Shown: piece by piece, positions 50,401 through 63,800 of the stretch
Layout: each line of letters starts with the position of its first letter
Numbering within the stretch: position 1 is the first letter of the stretch
DNA from: Patagioenas fasciata
Taxonomy: Eukaryota; Chordata; Aves; Columbiformes; Columbidae
Direction: 5' to 3'
DNA: 64,000 bases
Assembly (NCBI RefSeq): GCF_037038585.1
Contig: NW_027288510.1
Location: forward strand, 873,001 to 937,000
Made by a program: the position numbers and the translations under genes
The notes under the pieces: model-generated
The model's database searches: none
What the model was told of the DNA's origin: nothing
Seen by the model: only the letters and a program-made list of their open reading frames with translations

Positions 50401-51389
50401 TCGAACCCTGTCGGGTTTGCTCGGGCCCTGTCGCGTTTGCTCGGGCCCTGTCGGGCTCTGTCGGGCCCTGTCTGGTTTCCTCGGGCCCTGTCGGGCTCCG
50501 TCGGGCCCTGTCGGATTTGCTCGGGCCCTGTCGGGTTTGCTCGGGCCCTGTCGGGCTCCGTCGAGCCCTGTCGGGTTTGCTCAGGCCCTGTCAGGCTCCG
50601 TCGGGCCCTATCGGGTTTCCTCGGGCCCTGTCGGGCTCCATCGGGCCCTGTCAGGCTTTGTCGAACTCTTTCGCATTTGCTCGGGCCCTGTCGGGTTTGC
50701 TCGGGCCCTGTCGGGCTCTGTCGGGCCCTGTCTGGTTTCCTCAGGCCCTGTCGGGCTCCGTCGGGCTATGTCGGGTTTGCTCGGGCCCTGTCAGGTTTGC
50801 TGAAGCCCTGTCAGGCTTCGTCGGGCCCTGTCAGGTTTGCTCGGGCCCTGTCGGGTTTGCTCGGGCCCTGTCGGGCTCCATCGGACCCTATCAGGCTTTG
50901 TCGGGTCCTGTCGGGTTTGCTCAGGCCCTGTCGGGCCTTGTCAGCCCCTGTCGGGTTTGCTCACGCCCTGTCGGGCTCCGTCAAGCCCTGTCAGGTTCTC
51001 TCGGGCCCTGTCAGGTTTGCTCGGGCCCTGTCAGGCTCCGTCGGGCCCTATCGGGTTTGCTCGAGCCCTGTCGGGATCCGTTGGGCCCTGTCGGGTTTGC
51101 TCGGGACCTGTCGGGTTTGCCCGCGTCCTGTCGGGCTCCTTCGGGCCCTGTCAGATTCGCTCGGGCCCTGTCGAGTTTGCTCGTGCCCTGTCGGGCTCCG
51201 TCGGGCCCTGTCAGGTTTGCTCGGGCCCTGTCGGGATCCGTTGGGCCCTGTCGGGTTTGCTCGGGCCCTGTCGGGCTCCATCGAGCCCTGTCAGGCTTCG
51301 TCGGGCCCTTTCGGTTTTGCTCGGGCCCTGTCGGGCTCCGTCAGGCCCTGTCGGGTTTGCTCCGGCCCTATCGGGCTCTATCGGGCCCT

Positions 51390-54300
51390 GTCGGGTTTCC
51401 TCGGGCCCTGTCGGGCTCCGTCGGGCCCTGTCGGGTTTGCTCAGGCCCTGTCGGGTTTGCTGAAGCCCTGTCAGGCTTCGTCGGACCCTGTCGGGTTTGC
51501 TCGGGCCCTGTCGGGCTCCGTCGAACCCTGTCGGGTTTGCTCGGGCCCTGTCAGGCTTTGTCAGGCCCTATCGGGTTTCCTCGGCCCTGTCGGGCTCCAT
51601 CGAGCCCGGTCAGGTTTGCTCGGGCCCTGTCGGGCCTTGTCAGGCCCTGTCGGGTTTGCTCGGGACCTGTCGGGTTTGCCCGCGTCCTGTCAGGCTCCGT
51701 CGGGCCCTGTCAGATTCGCTCGGGCCCTGTCGGGTTTGCTCGGGCCATGTCAGGCTCCGTCAGGCCCAGTCGGGTTTGCTCGTGCCCTGTCGGGCTCCGT
51801 CGGGCCCTGTCAGGTTTGCTCAGGCCCTGTCGGGTTCCGTTGGGCCCTGTCGGGTTTGCTCGGGCCCTGTCGGGCTCCTTCGTGCCCTGTCAGGTTTGCT
51901 CGGGCCCTGTCGGGTTTGCTCGGGCCCTGTCAGGCTCCGTCGAGCCCTGTCGGGTTTCCTCGGGCCCTGTCGGGCTCCGTCGAGCCCTGTCGGGTTTGCT
52001 CGGGCCCTGTCAGGCTCCGTCGGGCCCTGTCGGGTTTCCTCGGGCCCTGTCGGGCTCCATCGAGCTTTGTCAGGCTTTGTCGAACCCTGTCGGGTTTGCT
52101 CGGGCCCTGTCGGGTTTGCTCGGGTCCTGTCAGGTTCCGTCGGGCCCTGTTGGGTTTCCTCGGGCCCTGTCGGACTCTATCGAGCCCTGTCAGGCTCCGT
52201 CGGGCTCTTTCGGGTTTGCTCAGGCCCTGTCGGGCTCCGTCGGGCCCTGTCAGGCTTTGTCAGGACGTGTCAGGTTTGCTCGGGCCCTGTCGGGCCTTGT
52301 CGGGCCCTGTCGGATTTGCTCGGGCTCTGTCGGGCTCCAGCGTGCCCTGTCGGGTTTGCCCGGGCCCTGTCAGGCTCCATCAGGCCCTGTCGGGTTTGCT
52401 CGGGCCCTATCGGGCTCCGTCGAGCCCTGTCGGGTTTCCTCGGGCCCTGTCGGGCTCCATCGAGCCCTGTCAGGCTCCGTCGGGCCCTTTCGGGTTTGCT
52501 CAGGCCTTGTCGGGCTCCGTCGGGCCCTGTCGGATTTGCTCAGGCCCTGTCGGGTTTGCTCGAGCCCTGTCGGGCTCCATCGGGTCTTATCGGGTTTGCT
52601 CGGGCCCTATCGGGCTCCGTCGGGCCCTGTCGGGTTTCCTCGGGCCCTGTCAGGCTCCGTTGGGCCCTGTCGGCTTGCTCAGGCCCTGTCGGGTTTTCTG
52701 AAGCCCTGTCAGGCTTCGTCGGACCCTGTCAAGTTTGCTCGGGCCCTGTCGGGCTCCGTCGAGCCCTGTCAGGTTTTCTCGAGCCTTGTCAGGCTCCTTC
52801 GGGCCCCGTCGGGTTTGCTCGGGCCCTGTCGGGTTTGCTCAGGCCCTGTCGGGTTCCGTCGGGCCCTGTCGGGTTTCCTCGGGCCCTGTCGGACTCCACT
52901 GAGCCCTGTCAGGCTCCGTCGGGCTCTTTCGGGTTTGCTCGGGCCCTGGCGGGCTCCGTCGGGCCCTGTCAGGTTTTGTCAGGACGTGTCAGGTTTGCTC
53001 GGGCCCTGTCGGGCCTTGTCGGGCCCTGTCGGGTTTGCTCGGGCCCTGTCGGGCTCCTTCGAGCCCTGTCGGGTTTGCTCAGGCCCTGTCAGGCTCCGTC
53101 GGGCCCTATCGGGTTTCCTCGGGCCCTGTCGGGCTCCATCGGGCCCTGTCAGGCTTTGTCGAACTCTTTCGCATTTGCTCGGGCCCTGTCGGGTTTGCTC
53201 GGGCCCTGTCGGACTCTGTCGGGCCCTGTCTGGTTTCCTCAGGCCCTGTCGGGCTCCGTCGGGCTCTGTCGGGTGTGCTCGGGCCCTGTCGGGCTCCGTC
53301 GAGCCCTGTCGGGTTTGCTCGGGCCCTGTCAGGCTCCGTCGTGCCCTGTTGGGTTTCCTCGGGCACTGTCAAGCTCCGTCGGGCCCTGTCAGGTTTGCTC
53401 GGGCCCTGTCGGGTTTGCTCGGGCCCTGTCGGGCTCCATCGGACCCTATCAGGCTTTGTCGGGTCCTGTCGGGTTTGCTCAGGCCCTGTCGGGCCTTGTC
53501 AGCCCCTGTCGGGTTTGCTCACGCCCTGTCGGGCTCCGTCAAGCCCTGTCAGGTTCTCTCGGGCCCTGTCAGGTTTGCTCGGGCCCTGTCAGGCTCCGTC
53601 GAGCCCTATCGGGTTTGCTCGAGCCCTGTCGGGCTCCGTCAGGCCCTGTCAGGTTTGCTCGGGCCCTGTCGGGCCTTGTCAGGCCCTGTCGGGTTTGCTC
53701 GGGCCCTGTCGGGCTCCGTCAGGCCCTGTCGGGTTTGCTCGGGCCCTATCGGGCTCCGTCGAGCCCTGTCGGGTTTCCTCGGGCCCTGTCGGGCTCCATC
53801 GAGCCCTGTCAGGCTCCGTCGGGCCCTGTCGGGTTTCCTCGGGCCCTGTCGGGCTCCGTCGGGCCCTGTCGGGTTTGCTCAGGCCCTGTCGGGTTTGCTG
53901 AAGCCCTGTCAGGCTTCGTCGGACCCTGTCGGGTTTGCTCGGGCCCTGTCGGGCTCCGTCGAACCCTGTCGGGTTTGCTCGGGCCCTGTCAGGCTTTGTC
54001 AGGCCCTATCGGGTTTCCTCGGGCCCTGTCGGGCTCCATCGAGCCCGGTCAGGTTTGCTCGGGCCCTGTCGGGCCTTGTCAGGCCCTGTCGGGTTTGCTC
54101 GGGACCTGTCGGGTTTGCCCGCGTCCTGTCAGGCTCCGTCGGGCCCTGTCAGATTCGCTCGGGCCCTGTCGGGTTTGCTCGGGCCATGTCAGGCTCCGTC
54201 AGGCCCAGTCGGGTTTGCTCGTGCCCTGTCGGGCTCCGTCGGGCCCTGTCAGGTTTGCTCAGGCCCTGTCGGGTTCCGTTGGGCCCTGTCGGGTTTGCTC

Positions 54301-55484
54301 GGGCCCTGTCGGGCTCCTTCGTGCCCTGTCAGGTTTGCTCGGGCCCTGTCGGGTTTGCTCGGGCCCTGTCAGGCTCCGTCGAGCCCTGTCGGGTTTCCTC
54401 GGGCCCTGTCGGGCTCCGTCGAGCCCTGTCGGGTTTGCTCGGGCCCTGTCAGGCTCCGTCGGGCCCTGTCGGGTTTCCTCGGGCCCTGTCGGGCTCCATC
54501 GAGCTTTGTCAGGCTTTGTCGAACCCTGTCGGGTTTGCTCGGGCCCTGTCGGGTTTGCTCGGGTCCTGTCAGGTTCCGTCGGGCCCTGTTGGGTTTCCTC
54601 GGGCCCTGTCGGACTCTATCGAGCCCTGTCAGGCTCCGTCGGGCTCTTTCGGGTTTGCTCAGGCCCTGTCGGGCTCCGTCGGGCCCTGTCAGGCTTTGTC
54701 AGGACGTGTCAGGTTTGCTCGGGCCCTGTCGGGCCTTGTCGGGCCCTGTCGGATTTGCTCGGGCTCTGTCGGGCTCCAGCGTGCCCTGTCGGGTTTGCCC
54801 GGGCCCTGTCAGGCTCCATCAGGCCCTGTCGGGTTTGCTCGGGCCCTATCGGGCTCCGTCGAGCCCTGTCGGGTTTCCTCGGGCCCTGTCGGGCTCCATC
54901 GAGCCCTGTCAGGCTCCGTCGGGCCCTTTCGGGTTTGCTCAGGCCTTGTCGGGCTCCGTCGGGCCCTGTCGGATTTGCTCAGGCCCTGTCGGGTTTGCTC
55001 GAGCCCTGTCGGGCTCCATCGGGTCTTATCGGGTTTGCTCGGGCCCTATCGGGCTCCGTCGGGCCCTGTCGGGTTTCCTCGGGCCCTGTCAGGCTCCGTT
55101 GGGCCCTGTCGGCTTGCTCAGGCCCTGTCGGGTTTTCTGAAGCCCTGTCAGGCTTCGTCGGACCCTGTCAAGTTTGCTCGGGCCCTGTCGGGCTCCGTCG
55201 AGCCCTGTCAGGTTTTCTCGAGCCTTGTCAGGCTCCTTCGGGCCCCGTCGGGTTTGCTCGGGCCCTGTCGGGTTTGCTCAGGCCCTGTCGGGTTCCGTCG
55301 GGCCCTGTCGGGTTTCCTCGGGCCCTGTCGGACTCCACTGAGCCCTGTCAGGCTCCGTCGGGCTCTTTCGGGTTTGCTCGGGCCCTGGCGGGCTCCGTCG
55401 GGCCCTGTCAGGTTTTGTCAGGACGTGTCAGGTTTGCTCGGGCCCTGTCGGGCCTTGTCGGGCCCTGTCGGGTTTGCTCGGGCT
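51390..55484 (+). repeat. Near-identical 1.65-kb blocks 2.44 kb apart
   Basis: 51390-53045 recurs at 53828-55484. The offset is 2438 bp before, and 2439 bp after, a 1-bp deletion near 51583 (CCTCGGCCC against CCTCGGGCCC). The intervening 0.8 kb is itself a mosaic of sequence also found at 49960-50280 and 50560-51060, including the odd word CGAACTCTTTCGCATT at 50662 and 53160. Confidence 0.8.
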
Positions 55485-57860
55485 CTGTCGGGCTCCAGCG
55501 TGCCCTGACGGGTTTGCCCGGGCCCTGTCAGGCTCCGTCAGGCCCTGTCGGGTTTGCTCGGGCCCTATCGGGTTCAATCAGGCCCTCTCGGGTTTCCTCG
55601 GGCCCTGTCTGGCTGCATCGAGCCCTGTCAGGCTCCGTCGGGCCCTTTCGGGTTTGCTCGGGCCCTGTGGGGCTCTGTCGGGCCCTGTCGGGTTTGCTCG
55701 GGCCCTGTCGGGCTCCGTCGGGCCCTGTCTGGTTTCCTCGGGCTCTGTCGGGCTCCGTCGGGCCCTGTCGGGTTTGCTCGGGCCATGTCGGGTTTGCTGA
55801 AGCCCTGTCAGGTTTGCTCGGGCCCTGTCGGACTCCTTCGTGCCCTGTCAGGTTTGCTCGGGCCCTGTCGGGTTTGCTCGGGCCCTGTCAGGCTCCGTCG
55901 AGCCCTGTCAGGTTTGCTCGGGCCCTGTCGGGTTTCCTCGGGCCCTGTCGGGCTCCATCGAGCCCTGTCAGGCTCCGTCGGGCCCTGTCGGGTTTCCTCG
56001 GGCGCTGTCGGGCTCCATCGAGCCCTGTCAGGCTTCGTCAGGCCCTTTCGGGTTTGCTTGGGCCCTGTCGGGCTCCGTCAGGCCCTGTCGGGTTTGCTCG
56101 GGCCCTGTCGGGCTCCATCGGGCCCTGTCGGGTTTGCTCGGGCCCTGTCGGGTTTGCTCCGGCCCTGTCAGGCTTTGTCAAGCCCTGTCGGGTTTGCTAG
56201 GGCCCTGTCGGGCTCCGTCAAGCCCTGTCAGGCTTTGTCGAACCCTGTCGAGTTTCCTCGGGCCCTGTCGCGTTTGCTCGGGCCCTGTCGGGATCTGTCG
56301 GGCCCTGTCTGGTTTCCTCGGGCCCTGTCGGGCTCCGTCGGGCCCTGTCGGATTTGCTCGGGCCCTGTCGGGTTTGCTGAAGCCCTGTCAGGCTTCGTCG
56401 GACCCTGTCGGGTTTGCTCGGGCCCTGTCGGACTCCGTCGAACCCTGTCGGGTTTGCTCGGGCCCTGTCAGGCTCCGTCGCGCCCTGTCGGGTTTCCTCG
56501 GGCCCTGTCGGGCTCCATCGAGCCCTGTCAGGTTTGCTCGGGCCCTGTCGGGTTTGCTCGGGCCCTGTCGGGCTCCATCGGACCCTATCAGGCTTTGGCG
56601 GGTCCTGTCGGGTTTGCTCAGGCCCTGTCGGGCCTTGTCAGCCCCTGTCAGGTTTGCTCGGGCCCTGTCGGGCTCCATCGGGCCCTGTCAGGTTCTCTCG
56701 GGCCCTGTCAGGTTTGTCGGGCCCTGTCAGGTTTGCTCGGGCCCTGTCAGGCTCCGTCAGGCCCTATCGGGTTTGCTCGAGCCCTATCGGGCTCCGTCAG
56801 GCCCTGTCAGGTTTGCTCGGGCCCTGTCGGGCCTTGTCAGGCCCTGTCGGGTTTGCTCGGGACCTGTCGGGTTTGCCCGCGTCCTGTCGGGCTCCGTCGG
56901 GCCCTGTCAGATTCGCTCGGGCCCTGTCGGGTTTGCTCGGGCCCTGTCGGGCTCCGTCAGGCCCTGTCGGGTTTGCTCGTGCCCTGTCGGGCTCCGTCGG
57001 GCCCTGTCAGGTTTGCTCAGGCCCTGTCGGGATCCGTTGGGCCTTGTCGGGTTTGCTCGGACCCTGTCGGGCTCCTTCGTGCCCTGTCAGGTTTGCTCGG
57101 GTCCTGTCGGGTTTGCTCGGGCCCTGTCAGGCTCCGTCGGGCCCTGTCGGGTTTCCTCAGGCCCTGTCGGGCTCCATCGAGCCCTGTCAGGCTTTGTCGA
57201 ACCCTGTCGGGTTTGCTCGGGCCCTGTCGGGATTGCTCGGGTCCTGTCGGGCTCTGTCGGGCCCTGTCATGTTTGCTCGGGCCCTGTCAAGCTCTGTCGG
57301 GCCCTGTCGGATTTCCTCGGGCCCTCTCGGGTTCCGTCGGGCCCTCTCGGGTTCCGTCCGGCCCTCTCGGGTTTCCTCGGGCCCTGTCGGACTCTATCGA
57401 ACCCTGTCAGGCTCCGTCGGGCTCTTTCGGGTTTGCTCAGGCCCTGTCGGGCTCCGTCGGGCCCTGTCAGGCTTTGTCAGGTCCTGTCAGGTTTGCTCGG
57501 GCCCTGTCGGGCCTTGTCGGGCCCTGTCGGGTTTGCTCGGGCTCTGTCGGGCTCCAGCGTGCCCTGTCGGGTTTGCCCGGGCCCTGTCAGGCTCCATCAG
57601 GCCCTGTCGGGTTTGCTCGGGCCCTATCGGGCTCCGTCGGGCCCTGTCGGGTTTCCTCGGGCCCTGTCGGGCTCCATCGAGCCCTGTCAGGCTCTGTCGG
57701 GCCCTTTCGGGTTTGCTTGGGCCCTGTCGGGCTCCGTCGGGCCCTGTCGGGTTTGCTCGGGCCCTGTCGGGTTTGCTCGGGCCCTATCAGGCTTTGTCAA
57801 GCCCTGTCGGGTTTGCTAGGGCCCTGTCGGGCTCCGTCGGGCCCTGTCGGGTTTGCTCAG

Positions 57861-60800
57861 GCCCTGTCGGGTTTGCTAGGGCCCTGTCGGGCTCCGTCGG
57901 GCCCTGTCTGGTTTCCTCGGGCCCTGTCGGACTCTATCGAGCCCTGTCAGGCTCCGTCGGGCTCTTTCGGGTTTGCTCAGGCCCTGTCGGGCTCCGTCAG
58001 GCCCTGTCAGGCTTTGTCAGGTCCTGTCAGGTTTGCTCGGGCCCTGTCGGGCCTTGTCGGGCCCTTTCGGGTTTGCTTGGGCCCTGTCGGGCTCCGTCGG
58101 GCCCTGTCGGGTTTGCTCGGGCCCTGTCGGGTTTGCTCGGGCCCTATCAGGCTTTGTCAAGCCCTGTCGGGTTTGCTAGGGCCCTGTCGGGCTCCGTCGG
58201 GCCCTGTCTGGTTTCCTCAGGCCCTGTCGGGCTCCGTCGGGCCCTGTCGGGTTTGCTCAGGCCCTGTCGGGTTTGCTCGGGCCCTGTCGGGCTCCGTCGG
58301 GCCCTGTCTGGTTTCCTCAGGCCCTGTCGGGCTCCGTCGAGCCCTGTCGGGTTTGCTCGGGCCCTGTCAAGCTCTGTCGGGCCCTGTCGGATTTCCTCGG
58401 GCCCTCTCGGGTTCCGTCGGGCCCTCTCGGGTTCCGTCCGGCCTTGTCGGGTTTCCTTGGGCCCTGTCGGACTCTATCGAGCCCTGTCAGGCTCCGTCGG
58501 GCTCTTTCGGGTTTGCTCAGGCCCTGTCGGGCTCCGTCGGGCCCTGTCAGGCTTTGTCAGGTCCTGTCAGGTTTGCTCGGGCCCTGTCGGGCCTTGTCGG
58601 GCCCTGTCGGTTTTGCTCGGGCTCTGTCGGGCTCCAGCGTGCCCTGTCGGGTTTGCCCGGGCCCTGTCGGGTTTGCTCAGGCCCTGTCGGGTTCCGTCGG
58701 GCCCTGTCGGGTTTCCTCGGCCCCTGTCAAACTCCACTGAGCCCTGTCAGGCTCCTTCGGGCTCTTTCGGGTTTGCTCGGGCCCTGGCGGGCTTTGTCGG
58801 GCCCTGTCAGGCTTTGTCAGGACGTGTCAGGTTTGCTCGGGCCCTGTCGGGCCTTGTCGGGCCCTGTCGGGTTTGTTCGGGCTCTGTCGGGCTCCATCGA
58901 GCCCTGTCGGGCTCCATCGGGCCCTGTCGGGTTTACGCGGGCCCTATCGGGCTCCGTCAGGCCCTGTCGGGTTTGCTCGGGCCCTGTCGGGCTCCGTCGG
59001 GCCCTCTCGGGGTTCCTCGGGCCCTGTCGGGCTCCATCGAGCCCTGTCAGGCTTTCTCGAACCCTGTTGGGTTTGCTCGGGCCCTGTCGGTCTCTGTCGG
59101 GACCTTTCTGGTTTCCTCGGGCCCTGTCGGGCTCCGTCGGGCCCTGTCGGGTTTGCTCGGGCCCTGTCGGGTTTGCTAAAGCCCTGTCAGGCTTCGTCGG
59201 ACCCTGTCGAGTGTGCTCGGGCCCTGTCGGGCTCCGTCAAGCCCTGTCAGGTTTGCTCAGGCCTTGTCAGGCTCCGTCAGGCCCTGTCGGATTTCCTCGG
59301 GCCCTGTCGGGTTTGCTCAGGCCCTGTCGAGGTCCGTCGGGCCCTGTCGGGTTTCCTCGGGCCCTGTCGGACTCCATTGAGCCCTGCAAAGCTCCGTCGG
59401 GCTCTTTCGGGTTTCCTCGGGCCCTGGCGGGATCCGTCGGGCCCTGTCAGGCTTTGTCAGATACTGTCAGGTTTCCTCGGGCCCTGTCGGGCCTTGTCGG
59501 GCCCTGTCGGGTTTGTTCGGGCTCTGTCGGGCTCCAGCGTGCCCTGTCGGGTTTGCCCGGGCCCTGTCAGGCTCCGTCAGGCCCTGTCGGGTTTGCTCGG
59601 GCCCTATTGGGCTCCATCGAGCCCTGTCGGGTTTCCTCGGGCCCTGTCGGACTCCATCGAGCCCTGTCAGGCACCGTCGGGCCCTTTCGGGTTTCTCGGG
59701 CCCCGTCGGGCTCCGTCAGGCCCTGTCGGGTTTGCTCGGGCCCTGTCAGGCTCCGTCGGGCCCTGTCAGGTTTGCTCAGGCCCTGTCGGGATCCGTTGGG
59801 CCCTGTCGGGTTTGCTCGGGCCCTGTCGGACTCCTTCGTGCCCTGTCAGGTTTGCTCAGGCCCATCGGGTTTGCTCGGGCCCTGTCAGGCTCCGTCGAGC
59901 CCGGTCAGGTTTGCTCGGGCCCTGTCGGGTTTGCTCGGGCCCTGTCAGGCTCCGTCGGGCCCTGTCGGGTTTCCTCGGGCCCTGTCGGGCTCCATCGAGC
60001 CCTGTCAGGCTTCGTCGGGCCCTTTCGGGTTTGCTCGGGCCCTGTCGGGCTCCGTCAGGCCCTGTCGGGTTTGCTCGGGCCCTGTCGGGCTCCGTCGGGC
60101 CCTGTCGGGTTTGCTCGGGCCCTGTCAGGCTTTGTCAAGCCCTGTCGGGTTTGCTAGGGCCCTGTCGGGCTCCGTCGGGCCCTGTCAGGCTTTGTCGAAC
60201 CCTGTCGGGTTTGCTCGGGCCCTGTCGCGTTTGCTCGGGCCCTGTCAGGATCTGTCGGGCCCTGTCTGGTTTGCTCGGGCCCTGTCGGGCTCCGTCGGGC
60301 CCAGTCAGGCTTTGTCGAACCCTGTCGGGTTTGCTCGGGCCCTGTCGCGTTTGCTCGGGCCCTGTCGGGATCTGTCGGGCCCTGTCTGGTTTCCTCGGGC
60401 CCTGTCGGGCTCCGTCGGGCCCTGTCGGATTTGCTCGGGCCCTGTCGGGTTTGCTGAAAGCCCTGTCAGGCTTCGTCGGACCCTGTCAGGTTTGCTCGGG
60501 CCCTGTCGGGCTCCGTCGAACCCTGTCGGGTTTGCTCGGGCCCTGTCAGGCTCCGTCGCGCCCTGTCGGGTTTCCTTGGGCCCTGTCGGGCTCCATCGAG
60601 CCCTGTCAGGTTTGCTCGGGCCCTGTCGGGTTTGATCGGGCCCTGTCGGGCTCCATCGGACCCTATCAGGCTTTGGCGGGTCCTGTCGGGTTTGCTCAGG
60701 CCCTGTCGGGCCTTGTCAGCCCCTGTCAGGTTTGCTCGCGCCCTGTCGGGCTCCGTCGGGCCCTGTCAGGTTCTCTCGGGCCCTGTCAGGTTTGCTCGGG

Positions 60801-63800
60801 ACCTGTCAGGCTCCGTCAGGCCCTATCGGGTTTGCTCGAGCCCTATCGGGCTCCGTCAGGCCCTGTCAGGTTTGCTCGGGCCCTGTCGGGCCTTGTCAGG
60901 CCCTGTCGGGTTTGCTCAGGCCCTGTCGGGTTTGCTAGGGCCCTGTTGGGCTCCGTCGGGCCCTGTCTGGTTTCCTCAGGCCCTGTCGGGCTCCGTCAAG
61001 CCCTGTCGGGTTTGCTCGGGCCCTGTCAAGCTCTGTCGGGCCCTGTCGGATTTCCTCGGGCCCTCTCGGGTTCCGTCGGGCCCTCTCGGGTTCCGTCCGG
61101 CCCTGTCGGGTTTCCTCGGGCCCTGTCGGACTCTATGGAGCCCTGTCAGGCTCCGTCGGGCTCTTTCGGGTTTGCTCAGGCCCTGTCGGGCTCCGTCGGG
61201 CCCTGTCAGGCTTTGTCAGGTCCTGTCAGGTTTGCTCGGGCCCTGTCGGGCCTTGTCGGGCCCTGTCGGGTTTGCTCGGGCTCTGTCGGGCTCCAGCGTG
61301 CCCTGTCGGGTTTGCCCGGGCCCTGTCGGGTTTGCTCAGGCCCTGTCGGGTTCCGTCGGGCCCTGTCGGGTTTCCTCGGCCCCTGTCGGACTCCACTGAG
61401 CCCTGTCAGGCTCCGTCGGGCTCTTTCGGGTTTGCTCGGGCCCTGGCGGGCTTTGTCGGGCCCTGTCAGGCTTTGTCAGGACGTGTCAGGTTTGCTCGGG
61501 CCCTGTCGGGCCTTGTCGGGCCCTGTCGGGTTTGTTCGGGCTCTGTCGGGCTCCATCGAGCCCTGTCGGGCTCCATCGGGCCCTGTCGGGTTTACGCGGG
61601 CCCTATCGGGCTCCGTCAGGCCCTGTCGGGTTTGCTCGGGCCCTGTCGGGCTCCGTCGGGCCCTCTCGGGTTTGCTCGGGCCCTGTCGGGCTCCATCGAG
61701 CCCTGTCAGGCTTTGTCGAACCCTGTTGGGTTTGCTCGGGCCCTGTCGGTCTCTGTCGGGACCTTTCTGGTTTCCTCGGGCCCTGTCGGGCTCCGTCGCG
61801 CCCTGTCGGGTTTGCTCGGGCCCTGTCGGGTTTGCTAAAGCCCTGTCAGGCTTCGTCGGACCCTGTCGAGTGTGCTCGGGCCCTGTCGGGCTCCGTCGAG
61901 CCCTGTCAGGTTTGCTCAGGCCTTGTCAGGCTCCGTCAGGCCCTGTCGGATTTCCTCGGGCCCTGTCGGGTTTGCTCAGGCCCTGTCGAGGTCCGTCGGG
62001 CCCTGTCGGGTTTCCTCGGGCCCTGTCGGACTCCATTGAGCCCTGCAAAGCTCCGTCGGGCTCTTTTGGGTTTGCTCGGGCCCTGGCGGGATCCGTCGGG
62101 CCCTGTCAGGCTTTGTCAGGTACTGTCAGGTTTCCTCGGGCCCTGTCGGGCCTTGTCGGGCCCTGTCGGGTTTGTTCGGGCTCTGTCGGGCTCCAGCGTG
62201 CCCTGTCGGGTTTGCCCGGGCCCTGTCAGGCTCCGTCAGGCCCTGTCGGGTTTGCTCGGGCCCTATCGGGCTCCATCGAGCCCTGTCGGGTTTCCTCGGG
62301 CCCTGTCGGACTCCATCGAGCCCTGTCAGGCACCGTCGGGCCCTTTTGGGTTTCTCGGGCCCCGTCGGGCTCCGTCAGGCCCTGTCGGGTTTGCTCGGGC
62401 CCTGTCGGGTTTGCTAGGGCCCTGTCGGGCTCCGTCGGGCCCTGTCTGGTTTCCTCGGGCCCTGTCGGACTCTATCGAGCCCTGTCAGGCTCCGTCGGGC
62501 TCTTTCGGGTTTGCTCAGGCCCTGTCGGGCTCCGTCAGGCCCTGTCAGGCTTTGTCAGGTCCTGTCAGGTTTGCTCGGGCCCTGTCGGGCCTTGTCGGGC
62601 CCTTTCGGGTTTGCTTGGGCCCTGTCGGGCTCCGTCGGGCCCTGTCGGGTTTGCTCGGGCCCTGTCGGGTTTGCTCGGGCCCTATCAGGCTTTGTCAAGC
62701 CCTGTCGGGTTTGCTAGGGCCCTGTCGGGCTCCGTCGGGCCCTGTCTGGTTTCCTCAGGCCCTGTCGGGCTCCGTCGGGCCCTGTCGGGTTTGCTCAGGC
62801 CCTGTCGGGTTTGCTCGGGCCCTGTCGGGCTCCGTCGGGCCCTGTCTGGTTTCCTCAGGCCCTGTCGGGCTCCGTCGAGCCCTGTCGGGTTTGCTCGGGC
62901 CCTGTCAAGCTCTGTCGGGCCCTGTCGGATTTCCTCGGGCCCTCTCGGGTTCCGTCGGGCCCTCTCGGGTTCCGTCCGGCCTTGTCGGGTTTCCTTGGGC
63001 CCTGTCGGACTCTATCGAGCCCTGTCAGGCTCCGTCGGGCTCTTTCGGGTTTGCTCAGGCCCTGTCGGGCTCCGTCGGGCCCTGTCAGGCTTTGTCAGGT
63101 CCTGTCAGGTTTGCTCGGGCCCTGTCGGGCCTTGTCGGGCCCTGTCGGTTTTGCTCGGGCTCTGTCGGGCTCCAGCGTGCCCTGTCGGGTTTGCCCGGGC
63201 CCTGTCGGGTTTGCTCAGGCCCTGTCGGGTTCCGTCGGGCCCTGTCGGGTTTCCTCGGCCCCTGTCGGACTCCACTGAGCCCTGTCAGGCTCCTTCGGGC
63301 TCTTTCGGGTTTGCTCGGGCCCTGGCGGGCTTTGTCGGGCCCTGTCAGGCTTTGTCAGGACGTGTCAGGTTTGCTCGGGCCCTGTCGGGCCTTGTCGGGC
63401 CCTGTCGGGTTTGTTCGGGCTCTGTCGGGCTCCATCGAGCCCTGTCGGGCTCCATCGGGCCCTGTCGGGTTTACGCGGGCCCTATCGGGCTCCGTCAGGC
63501 CCTGTCGGGTTTGCTCGGGCCCTGTCGGGCTCCGTCGGGCCCTCTCGGGGTTCCTCGGGCCCTGTCGGGCTCCATCGAGCCCTGTCAGGCTTTCTCGAAC
63601 CCTGTTGGGTTTGCTCGGGCCCTGTCGGTCTCTGTCGGGACCTTTCTGGTTTCCTCGGGCCCTGTCGGGCTCCGTCGGGCCCTGTCGGGTTTGCTCGGGC
63701 CCTGTCGGGTTTGCTAAAGCCCTGTCAGGCTTCGTCGGACCCTGTCGAGTGTGCTCGGGCCCTGTCGGGCTCCGTCGAGCCCTGTCAGGTTTGCTCAGGC

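Noticed and set aside
44422..52701. A 2759-codon open frame (and others of 1000-1700 codons) through the 20-bp satellite, encoding a 20-residue repeat (PVGFARALSGS-type)
   Set aside because: All three frames of the same strand are open and give the same peptide. The apparent starts in the satellite are mostly TTG, frames break at 1-bp satellite indels, and the pattern is fully explained by a stop-poor 20-bp unit.
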